Below the pieces are notes generated by a model. That model ran no database searches. It saw only the letters and a program-made list of their open reading frames with translations, and was not told the DNA's origin. DNA of 64,000 nucleotides from Thermodesulfovibrionia bacterium (GTDB lineage Bacteria; Nitrospirota; Thermodesulfovibrionia; UBA6902). The stretch is taken from the NCBI GenBank assembly GCA_020053105.1, contig JAGVNU010000070.1, forward strand, positions 1-64,000, written 5' to 3'. How positions within the stretch are numbered: position 1 is the stretch's first letter; every line of letters starts with the position of its first letter. Positions 1 to 8,935 of this stretch are shown in pieces. Made by a program: the position numbers and the translations under genes.

Positions 1-894
1 CCGCAAGGTCTTCAGGGCGATCAGGGTCCAGCCGGTGCTGCCGGACCGCAAGGTTTCAAAGGTGATAAAGGCGACACCGGAGATACCGGTCCTCAGGGGC
101 CGGCTGGTCCACAGGGTCAGTCAGGGCTTCTCGCTCTTGCAGGGATGTCCTGTCCCCCCAATTATTTTGTTACAGGATTTGATTCAAACGGCAGCCTGAT
201 TTGCACTTATTTCGTGGGTGGAAGCACTGCTGTATGCGGAAATGGCATAATTAGCGGAACTGAAACATGCGATGACGGGAATACAACCTCTGCTGACGGA
301 TGCAGTTCATCATGTAATATAGAGAGCGGCTGGACATGCTCGGGCTATCCCAGCTCATGTGTACATGCTGCCAGTATATGCGGAAATGGCATAATTAACG
401 GAGCTGAAACATGCGATGACGGAAATATAACTTCAGCCGACGGATGCGATTCCTTATGCCATATAGAGAGCAACTGGACATGTTCCGGCCAACCCAGCAC
501 GTGTACTGCCCTCGGAGGCCCGGGGTCCGGACCTATTGTATGCACCGGGGTCAGCGCTGATTGCGGCATGTACCTCGGGCCATGGGCTGACCTTTATGAA
601 TGTAACCTTACTGATGAGAACCTCTTCATAATGGACATGAACAACGCCTGCATGCACAGCGCAATTCTCATCAACACCAATTTAACAGGCGCATCATTTT
701 ACAGGGTCGATCTGAGTAACGCCGATTTCACCGGCGCTAACATGTTAAATGCAGATATGACAGACGCCAACCTGACAAATGCCAACCTGTCAGGCGCTAC
801 CAACATCAACACCATAATCTGGTGGAACACGACGTGTCCTGACGGCTCGAACAGCCACTCGCACGGCAATACGTGTATTGGACATCTCCTGTAG
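1..894 (+). CDS. Collagen-like, DUF4215 and pentapeptide-repeat surface protein (5' end missing)
   Basis: The reading frame is open from the first base, so the start lies outside the window. The first ~45 codons are uninterrupted Gly-X-Y triplets (for example GDKGDTGDTGPQGPAGPQG), a bacterial collagen-like stalk. Two copies of a Cys-rich unit follow (CGNGIISGTETCDDGN and CGNGIINGAETCDDGN), matching the DUF4215 cysteine-rich repeat. The last ~80 residues form a pentapeptide-repeat-like helix with A(D/N)L/F steps (SNADFTGAN, TDANLTNANLSGAT). These parts are typical of extracellular or cell-surface proteins, and the repeats are likely disulfide-stabilised outside the cytoplasm. Adhesion or a structural surface role is inference; no enzymatic domain is visible. 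A strong terminator follows directly, so this is the last gene of its transcript. Confidence 0.85.
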   Translation, partial: PQGLQGDQGPAGAAGPQGFKGDKGDTGDTGPQGPAGPQGQSGLLALAGMSCPPNYFVTGFDSNGSLICTYFVGGSTAVCGNGIISGTETCDDGNTTSADGCSSSCNIESGWTCSGYPSSCVHAASICGNGIINGAETCDDGNITSADGCDSLCHIESNWTCSGQPSTCTALGGPGSGPIVCTGVSADCGMYLGPWADLYECNLTDENLFIMDMNNACMHSAILINTNLTGASFYRVDLSNADFTGANMLNADMTDANLTNANLSGATNINTIIWWNTTCPDGSNSHSHGNTCIGHLL

Positions 895-917
895 AAGATA
901 TCCGGCAGAACATCTCA

Positions 918-947
918 GGGGCGGCTTTATGCCGCCCCTTTTTATTT
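918..947 (+). terminator. Rho-independent terminator after the collagen-like gene
   Basis: An 8-bp perfect stem GGGGCGGC / GCCGCCCC with a TTTAT loop is followed by a T-rich run (TTTTTATTTT). It begins 24 bases after the stop codon. The rest of the 895-1286 gap holds the inverted repeat and cytochrome fragment listed separately, and no convincing gene. Confidence 0.85.
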
Positions 948-1116
948 TCACAATGCCCTCCCTTATATAACAAATCGCAATTTATTTATAGCAATTTTTT
1001 TATTGTAATCAGACACAATGCCCTTTATAATACCCTTAATTGAATTATGCGGGCCATGCTGATTAATAGCAGATCATTAAAGCCGTAAACTCTGAGGACC
1101 GATAGAATGAATACCA

Positions 1117-1200
1117 GAGATCTGGGGGTCAAACTGTACCTATTTAATAGGAGCATAAAAGGTGTGGCAGCCTGTGCATTCAGCAACACCCCCAGGTCTC
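1117..1200. repeat. Imperfect inverted repeat flanking the cytochrome fragment
   Basis: GAGATCTGGGGGT (1117-1129) pairs with ACCCCCAGGTCTC (1188-1200), 12 of 13 positions complementary. A second short pair, GGTGT and ACACC, lies inside (1161-1165 and 1186-1190). No T-run follows on either strand, so it does not look like a simple terminator. It could be a structured leader upstream of the octaheme cytochrome gene or a decayed mobile-element end. Confidence 0.5.
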
Positions 1201-1217
1201 GTTAATCCTTCAGACAT
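1140..1217 (-). pseudogene. 25-codon ORF with one CxxCH heme motif (cytochrome c fragment or micro-ORF)
   Basis: On the minus strand an ATG at 1217 opens a 25-residue ORF ending in ...GGVAECTGCHTFYAPIK, which contains the heme-attachment signature CTGCH. The frame stays open about 11 codons further upstream (GNGVKRNLREN) before a stop. There is no signal peptide and no good ribosome binding site. It lies antisense in the leader of a multiheme cytochrome gene. The simplest reading is the decayed 3' end of a cytochrome c gene; a functional micro-peptide is less likely. Confidence 0.35.
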
Positions 1218-1286
1218 ATTTTCCCGCAAGTTTCTTTTAACACCATTCCCTTATAATAGACAGACAGGACCAGTCTGAAAAATTAA

Positions 1287-2309
1287 ATGAGAATAAAGAT
1301 ACTCTTCTTCATAATCGTTCTTTTCATCGCAACCGGGCTGTCAGCTGAAGAAGGCAGGCATGTCATCACAGTTAATTACCCCCCTGACAGGACTATTATG
1401 GAGTTTGGCATATTAAGTATGTCTTTGAATGTCCCGAAGGGTTCTGCGGATTCAATAAGCATACTGGTCAATGATAAAGAAAAGTTGCGGATCGTTGCTG
1501 ACAGCGAGTTTGAATGTTTTTCAGTCCCGTTGGCGGCAGGCATCAACAGGATAAACATAACAGCGCAAAGAGAGAAGACGGCGGTTGACAGTATTGAAAT
1601 GACTGTTTTTCGCAGGTCAGATCTTGAGAGCGCTTATAAGAATCCGCCGCCCGGTTTTGAGAAAGATTACTTTCACATGAAAAATCGTGATCAGTGCAGC
1701 GCGTGTCATATTCTCAAACCGGCCGATACTGACAAAAAGCCTGTCAGTGTATCTGCATTCCCTGCTGAAAAATTAAGGAGCAGAGATATGTCGGCAGCAG
1801 ATTCCACCTGCTACTCATGTCATAAAAATTTAACGGCCTATCCCTTTATTCACGGGCCCTCCGCTGTGTGGAGCTGTCTCAGCTGCCATGACCCCAAGGC
1901 GGCCCCGGTGTATGCAGTCAGAAAACCGGACACGAAAGTTTGTTTTGGCTGCCATATAGAGCAGAAAGAAGAATGGGAGCGCAAAAAGTACTTTCACGGG
2001 CCTTTTACTACCGGAAGCTGCACCATTTGCCACAGTCCGCATGCTTCAGAAAATCCTTCCAATCTCCACAAGCCCACATTGGACCTTTGCTTAAACTGTC
2101 ATGTTGATAAAGGCAACGGAAGGCACATAGTCGCGGCAGTGGGCGGGTCGTATTTTCATCCGATACGGGGGAAGCCCGATCCTCTGAGAAAAGACAGGGA
2201 GCTTTCATGCGTGAGCTGCCACGACCCACACGCGTCAGACTCGCCCAGGCTCTGGAGACTAAACGTGGGGAGCGGCTTTGAGTTGTGCAGGAAATGCCAT
2301 ACTGACTGA
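1287..2309 (+). CDS. Periplasmic octaheme cytochrome c (doubled CXXCH type)
   Basis: The 340-residue protein has a Sec signal peptide (residues 1-20, MRIKILFFIIVLFIATGLSA). A ~100-residue N-terminal part lacks heme sites and looks like an Ig-like/beta-sandwich module. After it come eight CxxCH heme-binding motifs: CSACH, CYSCH, CLSCH, CFGCH, CTICH, CLNCH, CVSCH and CRKCH. Several are spaced as in the doubled-CXXCH (PF09699) family, with CHDP and CHSPHAS signatures. It is expected to carry electrons in the periplasm, with heme attached by the System II proteins encoded at 26.8-29.4 kb. Its redox partner cannot be read from the context: the next gene, topA, is convergent and ends 22 bases away. 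Confidence 0.9.
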   Translation: MRIKILFFIIVLFIATGLSAEEGRHVITVNYPPDRTIMEFGILSMSLNVPKGSADSISILVNDKEKLRIVADSEFECFSVPLAAGINRINITAQREKTAVDSIEMTVFRRSDLESAYKNPPPGFEKDYFHMKNRDQCSACHILKPADTDKKPVSVSAFPAEKLRSRDMSAADSTCYSCHKNLTAYPFIHGPSAVWSCLSCHDPKAAPVYAVRKPDTKVCFGCHIEQKEEWERKKYFHGPFTTGSCTICHSPHASENPSNLHKPTLDLCLNCHVDKGNGRHIVAAVGGSYFHPIRGKPDPLRKDRELSCVSCHDPHASDSPRLWRLNVGSGFELCRKCHTD

Positions 2310-2330
2310 TAGAATACTTACTGCTTTAAT

Positions 2331-4613
2331 TTAAACTTCCGGCCCTTCTTGTTCGCCGCCGGCTTCATGAAGCTCTTCTTTATACCCGCATTCTTTATTA
2401 AGGCAGGCTATATATTCACCCTGTTTTGTCTTCTTTTCGACCAGGAACGCCGCGTCACATTGAGGGCATTTTCTATTTACAGGCTTATACCATGTTGCAA
2501 ATTTGCATTTAGGATAATTCCCGCAGCTGAAAAACACCTTCCCTTTCTTGGTCCTTCTCTCTACAATGTCACCGCCGTCTTCAGGGCACTTGATGCCTGT
2601 GCTTATGGCTTTTGTGGTTTTGCATTCGGGGTATTTGCTGCAGGCGAGGAACCTTCCGAACCTCCCTGATTTCAGGACCATAGGCGAGCCGCACTTTTCA
2701 CATTTCTCCGCAGTCTCCTGACCCTCCGCGCCTGTTCCGCCAGCCGCGCCCTCCTGTTCCAGAGGTCTTGTATTTTTGCATTCAGGGTATCCGGTGCATG
2801 CGATGAACCTGCCGTGCCTGCCCCACTTGATGACCAGCGGCTTTCCGCACTTATCACACACCTGGTCAGTGGGGATATCTACGGGCCTCACCTTGCCGAG
2901 ATTTTCCATGGCCTCCGTCAGGTCCTTGTCAAAGGGTCTATAAAAATCCATGACGATATCAAACCATTTAAATCCGCCTTCCTCTATCCTGTCAAGGTCG
3001 TCTTCCATTTTGGCTGTGAAGTTATAGTCCATAACGTCCGAAAACTTGTCCACCAGCAGATCGCTTACCAGTATCCCCAGCTCCGTGGGTGTGAACCTGC
3101 CTTCGACCTTTTCCGTATACTTTCTGTCCTGTATGGTTGACAGTATGCTGGCGTATGTGCTCGGACGTCCTATGCCTTTTGCCTCAAGTTCTTTGACAAG
3201 CGAGGCCTCAGAAAACCGGGGCGGAGGCTGGGTGAAATGCTGTTTCGGCGTGATACCCAGCAGTTTCAAAACATCACCTTCATTCAGGGACGGGAGCAGA
3301 CCTTCCTCTTCAGACTCGGTGTCGCCGCCTTCCGTATAAACCTTCATAAATCCGGGGAACTGAACGACCGTGCCTGAGGCCCTGAATATATATCTTTTGG
3401 CCTCTCCTGGTCCCCGGGACTCCGCGGAGATATCAATAGACGTCTGCTCTAAAAGCGCCACGTGCATCTGGCTGGCTACGAAACGGTTCCAGATAAGTTT
3501 GTAAAGACTGTATTGATCTCTGGCCAGATAGCTTTTTATGCTTGAAGGGGTCCTGATAACAGAAGTGGGCCTTATGGCTTCATGCGCTTCCTGCGCGGAT
3601 TTCCTGCTTTTATATACATTGGGCTTCTGCGGTAAATAGTCATTACCGAATTCCCCTCTTATTAAGGCGCGCGCCTCCTCCTGGGCTTCAGCAGCCACCC
3701 TCACTGAGTCGGTCCTCATATATGTAATAAGACCCGCCGCGCCCTCGCCTCCGAGTTCAATACCCTCATAGAGCTGCTGTGCTACCATCATGGTTTTCTT
3801 GGCGGTAAACCTTAGTTTACGGGCTGCCTCCTGCTGCAGGGTGCTGGTAATAAATGGCGGCGCAGGGGACCGCTTCCTCTTCTTTTTTTCTATCTGCTTG
3901 ACCGAAAAGCCCCTGCCTTCCAGGTCCTTTAAAATATTATCGGTCTGGTCCTTGTTATTTATTTCCGCTTTTTCATCATTTATCCTGAAGAGCTTTGCTT
4001 CAAAGGGAGGCGGTTCTTTCCCTTCCAGTGAGGCTGTAATGCTCCAGTACTCGGTAGCCTTAAAGGCCCCTATTTCCTTTTCCCTGTCCACAACGAGCCT
4101 GAGGGCAACGGACTGCACCCTGCCGGCGCTTAATCCTCTCCGTACCTTACGCCACAAAAAAGGCGACAGCTTATAGCCGACAAGCCTGTCCAGTATCCTT
4201 CTGGCCTGCTGGGCATCCACAAGGTCCATATCTATCTTTCTTGGATTTTTTATAGCTTCTGTCACTGCCTTTTCAGTTATTTCATTGAACTCCACCCTGA
4301 AGATCTTGTCCGGGGTCCCGCTCAGCTCCCCTGCGATATGCCATGCTATCGCCTCTCCCTCCCTGTCAGGGTCAGGCGCTAAATAGACCCTGTCAGCTTC
4401 TTTCGCGGCCTTTTTCAAATCCTTCAGCACCTTTTCCTTCCCCTCGATTACCACATATGTAGGCGTCAGATTATTTTCAATGTCCACCCCGAGTTCTTTT
4501 TTGGGAAGGTCTTTTATATGACCGACAGAGGCCTTTATCGCAAAGCCCTTTCCGAGAAACTTGCTGAGGGTCTTGACCTTGGTGGGTGACTCGACAATTA
4601 AAAGTGACTTCAT
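2331..4613 (-). CDS. topA: DNA topoisomerase I (type IA)
   Basis: The 760-residue enzyme relaxes negative supercoils by transient single-strand breakage. The Toprim domain opens the protein (LLIVESPTKVKTLSKFL; acidic DPDREGEAIAWH near residue 110). The catalytic tyrosine lies in the ITYMRTDSVR motif near residue 298. The tail carries four C4 zinc-ribbon repeats (CDKCGKPL..CTGYPEC, CEKCGSPM..CSKYPEC, CPEDGGDI..CGNYPKC, CPQCDAAF..CLNKEC). Length and order are normal for bacterial TopA. It follows argG and dprA on the same strand; the dprA-topA order is very common in bacteria. It is convergent with the octaheme cytochrome gene. Confidence 0.97.
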   Translation of the reverse strand: MKSLLIVESPTKVKTLSKFLGKGFAIKASVGHIKDLPKKELGVDIENNLTPTYVVIEGKEKVLKDLKKAAKEADRVYLAPDPDREGEAIAWHIAGELSGTPDKIFRVEFNEITEKAVTEAIKNPRKIDMDLVDAQQARRILDRLVGYKLSPFLWRKVRRGLSAGRVQSVALRLVVDREKEIGAFKATEYWSITASLEGKEPPPFEAKLFRINDEKAEINNKDQTDNILKDLEGRGFSVKQIEKKKRKRSPAPPFITSTLQQEAARKLRFTAKKTMMVAQQLYEGIELGGEGAAGLITYMRTDSVRVAAEAQEEARALIRGEFGNDYLPQKPNVYKSRKSAQEAHEAIRPTSVIRTPSSIKSYLARDQYSLYKLIWNRFVASQMHVALLEQTSIDISAESRGPGEAKRYIFRASGTVVQFPGFMKVYTEGGDTESEEEGLLPSLNEGDVLKLLGITPKQHFTQPPPRFSEASLVKELEAKGIGRPSTYASILSTIQDRKYTEKVEGRFTPTELGILVSDLLVDKFSDVMDYNFTAKMEDDLDRIEEGGFKWFDIVMDFYRPFDKDLTEAMENLGKVRPVDIPTDQVCDKCGKPLVIKWGRHGRFIACTGYPECKNTRPLEQEGAAGGTGAEGQETAEKCEKCGSPMVLKSGRFGRFLACSKYPECKTTKAISTGIKCPEDGGDIVERRTKKGKVFFSCGNYPKCKFATWYKPVNRKCPQCDAAFLVEKKTKQGEYIACLNKECGYKEELHEAGGEQEGPEV

Positions 4614-4652
4614 TTAATAGTTACTCCTTATAAATCCATTATCATCATTTTA

Positions 4653-4677
4653 TAAGGGCGGGATTACCCCGCCCTTA
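4653..4677. repeat. GC-rich hairpin between dprA and topA
   Basis: A perfect 10-bp stem TAAGGGCGGG / CCCGCCCTTA with a 5-base loop lies between dprA and topA. On the minus strand it is followed only by TAAAAT, so terminator function is weak at best. The stem resembles the other GTAGGGGC-type palindromes in this window. Confidence 0.6.
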
Positions 4678-4723
4678 CGGCGCCGATTCATTTATCGGTA
4701 ATTGACAAATAACCTTTATCAAC

Positions 4724-5833
4724 TCAATTAAGAGAAAAACGTTTCCCCTCTGTCTGTCTTATAACACCTTTGAGTTCAAGGGTCAACAATATTGACAGGG
4801 CCTTTCCGGTTGTAATGCTTTTTTCCCTTGTGATCGTATCTATGTGTTTGGGTTCACTGCCCAGATATTGATACAGGACCTTTTCATCATCCGTCATCTC
4901 AGGCAATTTTTTTTCAAATTCCGCCAAGTCTTCCCTGAGTGCGCCCTTTAATTGCGGCCTCAGCTCGTTTATGACCTCTTCGGCGCTTTCAACGAGTTTG
5001 GCCCCTTTCTTAATGAGATCATTGGTCCCCCTCGAATTCCTTGAGGTGATATTGCCGGGCACTGCAAAGACTTCTCTTCCATGGTCGAGTGCATACGATG
5101 CAGTAATGAGAGAGCCGCTGCCATGCGCGGCCTCGACAACCACTACCCCGAAGGACAAGGCGCTGATGATCCTGTTTCTCCTGGGAAAGTTCTCCTTGTT
5201 GGGAGGGGTCCCGAGCGGAAATTCACTTATGACCGCCCCTGAATATTCAATGTCCCTCATAAGCGCCCTGTTTGATGAAGGGTAAGGGACATCAATCCCT
5301 GACCCAAGTACGGCGAGCGTCCTGCCGCCGGCCTTTAAGGCCCCTTTATGGGCCGCCGTGTCTATTCCTCTTGCCATTCCGCTGACAACGGTCAGCCCGG
5401 ATGAGGCGAACTTATGTCCCATTCTTTCAGCTATCTGAATCCCGTAGTTAGTTGAAACGCGCGAGCCGACCATTGCTACGGCATATTTGTCGGCTTCCCT
5501 CAGGTCGCCTCTTATATAAAGGACAACCGGTGCATCATGAATATTTCTCAGCCCTTCAGGATAATCCGCATCACGGAGTGTGACAAGCCTTACGCCTTTT
5601 TTATCCGCGAGGTCCATCTCTTTCCGGACCAGGTCCCACTGATTAAAAGCGGTAATGCCCCGGCCCCTGTTTTCGCCGATACCCTCAACCTTCTGCAGTT
5701 CATCCGCAGGCATCTGAAATATCTTTTCAGGACTGCCGAAAGCCGATATGAGCCTCCGGGCATTTACCGGGCCGATGTCAGGCAATGAATTCAAGGCCAG
5801 CCAATATACGAGATCAGACATTTTGTAATTCAC
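4724..5833 (-). CDS. dprA: DNA-processing protein DprA
   Basis: The 369-residue protein loads RecA onto incoming single-stranded DNA during transformation. An N-terminal helix-hairpin-helix region (LPDIGPVNARRLISAFG) precedes the Rossmann-like DNA-binding core. The core shows VAMVGSR, VSGMARGIDTAAHKGAL, LAVLGSGIDVPYP, SEFPLGTPP and FPRRNRIISALS, all family hallmarks. A winged-helix-like C-terminus (about residues 305-369) follows. It lies between argG and topA on the minus strand, and a repeat element sits just upstream of its start. Its presence does not by itself show competence, because dprA is nearly universal. Confidence 0.96.
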   Translation of the reverse strand: MNYKMSDLVYWLALNSLPDIGPVNARRLISAFGSPEKIFQMPADELQKVEGIGENRGRGITAFNQWDLVRKEMDLADKKGVRLVTLRDADYPEGLRNIHDAPVVLYIRGDLREADKYAVAMVGSRVSTNYGIQIAERMGHKFASSGLTVVSGMARGIDTAAHKGALKAGGRTLAVLGSGIDVPYPSSNRALMRDIEYSGAVISEFPLGTPPNKENFPRRNRIISALSFGVVVVEAAHGSGSLITASYALDHGREVFAVPGNITSRNSRGTNDLIKKGAKLVESAEEVINELRPQLKGALREDLAEFEKKLPEMTDDEKVLYQYLGSEPKHIDTITREKSITTGKALSILLTLELKGVIRQTEGKRFSLN

Positions 5834-5842
5834 TCTTCTTTA

Positions 5843-5876
5843 GTTCCCCCATTAGCAAGGGGGACACAGGGGGGTC
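5843..5876. repeat. CCCCC/GGGGG hairpin repeat upstream of dprA
   Basis: CCCCC (5846-5850) pairs with GGGGG (5859-5863) around an ATTAGCAA loop, and a GGGGGGT run follows at 5869. The element fills the short argG-dprA gap. It has the look of dispersed intergenic repeats found in many bacterial genomes, and no second copy was seen in this window. Confidence 0.45.
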
Positions 5877-5882
5877 GTTTTT

Positions 5883-7085
5883 TTAACTCCCGGCTTTCAA
5901 CTTTGATCTTATCTTTAACCGTAAGGCGTTCAATTTGATAAACCCTTCGGCATCTTTCTGATTATAGACAGCCTCTGCTTCAAAAGTCGCAAGCTCCGGG
6001 TTGTACAAAGACACAGGGGATTTCCTGCCTGCAATAATGCAGTTGCCTTTATACAGTTTTAATCTGACCGTTCCTGTTACACCTTTCTGCGCTTCATCGA
6101 TCAACTTCTGCAGGGCCTGCCTCTCAGGAGAAAACCAGAACCCGTAATATACAAGTTCAGCATATTTCGGTATAAGTGAGTCCCTCAGGTGCAGCAATTC
6201 CCTGTCAAGGGTGATTGATTCAACAGCCCTGTGGGCAATGTGAAGTACAGTCCCGCCCGGGGTCTCATATACGCCCCTGGATTTCATGCCGACAAAACGG
6301 TTCTCCACAAGGTCTACCCTGCCGATGCCATGCTTTCCGGCAATCTCGTTAAGCTTTTTAAGCAGATTGGCAGGAGACAATTTTTTTCCGTCAACAGTAA
6401 CAGGATTGCCGTCTGCGTATCCTATTTCGATATACTGCGCCTTTGAAGGCGCCTTCTCCGGAGATGCGGTCAGGGTAAACATGTCCAGCGGCGGCTCAGC
6501 CCACGGGTCTTCCAGAATGCCGCCTTCATAGCTTATATGGAAAAGGTTTCTGTCAGTGCTGTATGGTTTTTTCTTTGTTACGGGTACAGGGATGCCGTGC
6601 TTCTTCGCATACTTTATTAATGACTCCCTTGAATCAAATTCCCATTCTCGCCATGGGGCAATTACTTTGACCCCTGGTTTCAGTGCAAAATATGTCAGCT
6701 CAAACCGTACCTGGTCATTGCCCTTACCGGTTGCGCCGTGCGAGACCGCGTCCGCATTTTCCTTGTTCGCAATCTCAATCTGCTTTTTGGCGATGAGCGG
6801 CCTGGCTATTGAAGTGCCCAGCAGGTATGTGCCTTCATACACCGCGTTGGCCCTAAGCATGGGGAACACATAGTCACTTACAAACTCCTCCCTGAGATCA
6901 ACAACGTGCGCCTTAGAGGCGCCGGTCTTCAGCGCCTTGGTCTTTACTGCACTGATATCTTCCTCTTGTCCGAGGTCCGCACAGAAGGCGATAACTTCAC
7001 ACTTATACGTTTCTTTTAACCATTTAATAATGACGGATGTATCAAGTCCGCCTGAATATGCAAGGACAACTTTCCTGACTTTCAT
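5883..7085 (-). CDS. argG: Argininosuccinate synthase
   Basis: The 400-residue enzyme ligates citrulline and aspartate with ATP to form argininosuccinate, the penultimate step of arginine synthesis. The PP-loop ATP pyrophosphatase motif is at residues 8-17 ([10 protein letters not shown]). Further signatures are the [15 protein letters not shown] substrate-binding stretch, the IAPWREWEF segment and a [22 protein letters not shown] run. Length matches the family exactly. A GGAGG ribosome binding site precedes the ATG. No other arg gene is nearby. Confidence 0.97.
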   Translation of the reverse strand: MKVRKVVLAYSGGLDTSVIIKWLKETYKCEVIAFCADLGQEEDISAVKTKALKTGASKAHVVDLREEFVSDYVFPMLRANAVYEGTYLLGTSIARPLIAKKQIEIANKENADAVSHGATGKGNDQVRFELTYFALKPGVKVIAPWREWEFDSRESLIKYAKKHGIPVPVTKKKPYSTDRNLFHISYEGGILEDPWAEPPLDMFTLTASPEKAPSKAQYIEIGYADGNPVTVDGKKLSPANLLKKLNEIAGKHGIGRVDLVENRFVGMKSRGVYETPGGTVLHIAHRAVESITLDRELLHLRDSLIPKYAELVYYGFWFSPERQALQKLIDEAQKGVTGTVRLKLYKGNCIIAGRKSPVSLYNPELATFEAEAVYNQKDAEGFIKLNALRLKIRSKLKAGS

Positions 7086-7150
7086 TTTTTCATTCCTCCG
7101 AGTTTATAAACATATCACAAGGATATTGGAAATGTAAAATGCGGGCACTC

Positions 7151-7729
7151 TCAAGACTTCTTTCTCCAATTGCGCATCTCTGCGCGGGTCCGATATAGCC
7201 TTTCCGTGAACCCACCCTCTTTCAAGAAATCTTTTTCCAGTGTTCTCAATTGCTGATCAAGCAGGTAGTTTGTCTGGTGGATCAGGCAGATCATGGTGTT
7301 TACAGCAGTTTCTGGCGAGCTTTGCTCGATATAGGTCTTATAAGTCCTATAGGACCTATTTTTGCTGTATACCAGCTTGCGCACAGCACGCGCCTGAGGG
7401 TGGTCCTTTGTCCAGAGAGCCAGCCCTTTCTGTCGCAGATAATCTTGATCATCAAGAAGCAGTTCTTCGAGGCTCGCCCGTGCCACTCCAATGAGCTTCA
7501 GTTCGGTCTTTTTAGAAGTGCCCGACGCCATACTGCCCTCAGCGATGTTCTGCTTGCCGCTTCGCGCCGCCTGCGCCATCTGATCATGAGTACGTGAGCG
7601 GCGGTCTATAAACCTGTCACAGAATACTATCGTAGCATCATAAACAATCTCTGACATCCTGTAAGACTGCAACTCGCGATACCCGCCGTGCGGCGGAATG
7701 AGCTGCGGGAAATTTTTTGAGTCAGTCAT
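7151..7729 (-). CDS. Four-helix-bundle suffix-domain protein (copy 1)
   Basis: The 192-residue protein has the [17 protein letters not shown] opening, the [31 protein letters not shown] core and the [20 protein letters not shown] helix typical of the four-helix-bundle family related to 23S rRNA intervening-sequence proteins. Function is unknown for the family; it is common in metagenomic genomes and often lies beside restriction-modification genes. A close paralogue lies inside the type I restriction locus at 51693-52286. Between the third and fourth helices is a low-complexity segment (NRSYRTYKTY) encoded by short DNA repeats. It stands alone downstream of argG. Confidence 0.8.
   Translation of the reverse strand: MTDSKNFPQLIPPHGGYRELQSYRMSEIVYDATIVFCDRFIDRRSRTHDQMAQAARSGKQNIAEGSMASGTSKKTELKLIGVARASLEELLLDDQDYLRQKGLALWTKDHPQARAVRKLVYSKNRSYRTYKTYIEQSSPETAVNTMICLIHQTNYLLDQQLRTLEKDFLKEGGFTERLYRTRAEMRNWRKKS
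7328..7362 (-). repeat. Short tandem repeat inside four-helix-bundle gene copy 1
   Basis: Units of about nine bases (CCTATAGGA, CTTATAAGA and CCTATAT on the coding strand) encode the RSYRTYKTY segment. The repeat keeps the reading frame and occupies the same protein position as a different repeat in the paralogue at 51.9 kb. Confidence 0.55.
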
Positions 7730-7953
7730 TCCATGTCCCCCCGGATCTAAAAATTAATGACGTATTTTATATCTTTGTATTTTTTTTGCCAAGACTTTTT
7801 CTGACTATTCTCTAAATATTTCTCCTTAGTACCGCTCCATCTTGCCAGACCTTCAACAAGTCCGAACTTGCGACCTTGAAAATAGAAAATTTACTATCTT
7901 TACAAAGAAATATTCTGATAGAATAAACAAACCTTTAGGGGAGACTAAGTTTT

Positions 7954-8307
7954 ATGGATTTAGAGAACATACTAAAATCGCAAAATCCAGTCCTGTTCTC
8001 TTGCCTGCAAGATATAAAAAAGTTCTGTTCAGAAGAATGGGATGATAAACTGTTGCCATGGTTTACAAATCATGACTGTGGCAGAAAAGTTAGAGGAGAA
8101 TTGCTGACTGCTCTCTTGATGATAGCTGATGAACTTGACCTTCAGTGCAAGCGCATCGATTTCTCAGATACTGCGAAGTTTGATCTCTCTTCATACTCAC
8201 AGGTCCACTGGTTCAAACATCATTACGTAGATTACGTCGATGTAGAAAAGGCTGCTGTTAATGTCACTCTGAAGTTCCTGAAAATGCAGATGAATATAGC
8301 AAACTGA
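7954..8307 (+). pseudogene. C-terminal remnant of an HD-type protein
   Basis: The 117-residue ORF carries TALLMIADELDLQCKRIDFS and a following HWFKHHYVDYVDVEKAAVNVTLKFL. These resemble the distal half of HD-CE-type or HD-associated domains (the ADxLD helix, then WFKH). The N-terminal HD metal-binding part is absent, and several in-frame stops follow before a TPR stretch resumes in the same frame. The region upstream (7730-7953) shows nothing recognisable. It is most likely a truncated gene, although a short expressed protein from the ATG at 7954 cannot be excluded. Confidence 0.45.
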
Positions 8308-8346
8308 TATGTGAGCTAATTAAGACAAAACTCGATAAGCAGATAG

Positions 8347-8883
8347 GAAGATGCTTTAAATAATCATAAGAAGAGCTTAAGTATTTGTCGAGAAATTGGG
8401 GACAAAGAAAGAATTGCTATATCACTTAATAATCTCGGAGTTGTGCTGATAGCAAAAGGTGACTTGGAAGGTGCTTTAAGCAATTTCAGAAAGAGCTTTA
8501 GTGTTTCTGCAGAGATAGGAGACAAGAGATGTATTGCTGCGGGGTATCATAATCTTGGCACATATTTTGAGAGAATAAGGGATTATAACACATCGCTAAA
8601 AAATCTCTTTTTATCTCTTGCGCTTCAAAATCAGGTCGGTATAAAAGAACCGGAGACGATAGAATATATACTCAAGTTTCGAAAATCTATCGGATTAAAT
8701 CTATTCAAAGATCTTACTAAGTACGCCTTCGATAACCTTCCCGAAGACTTAAAACCGTTTATCGCTTTGGATGATTTTATCAAAGAAGAAACTGTTCATC
8801 ATGAAACCACCCCCCCGGTCGCAACGCTCCCTGCACATGCGGCAGCGGGAAGAAATACAAGAAGTGCTGTGGGAAGTAATTAA
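8347..8883 (+). pseudogene. Truncated TPR-repeat gene remnant
   Basis: From a stop at 8344-8346 the frame is open to 8883. It encodes tetratricopeptide repeats with strong internal similarity (KSLSICREIGDKERIAISLN; KSFSVSAEIGDKRCIAAGYH). The repeat unit is cut at its 5' side, where no sensible start or signal exists before the in-frame stop, so an N-terminal part is missing. It shares frame with the HD remnant upstream, and the two may be pieces of one former gene. The AT-rich composition differs from the housekeeping genes. An internal ATG-like start would give at best a 146-residue protein. Confidence 0.5.
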
Positions 8884-8935
8884 AGGCGTCGCGTTCGATC
8901 CCTTTTGAACGCATTCATTTCTTAACAATACTACT

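Noticed and set aside
1117-1200. Transposon end or CRISPR-like array
   Set aside because: There is only one inverted pair, no repeated units and no transposase; no CRISPR array was seen anywhere in the window.
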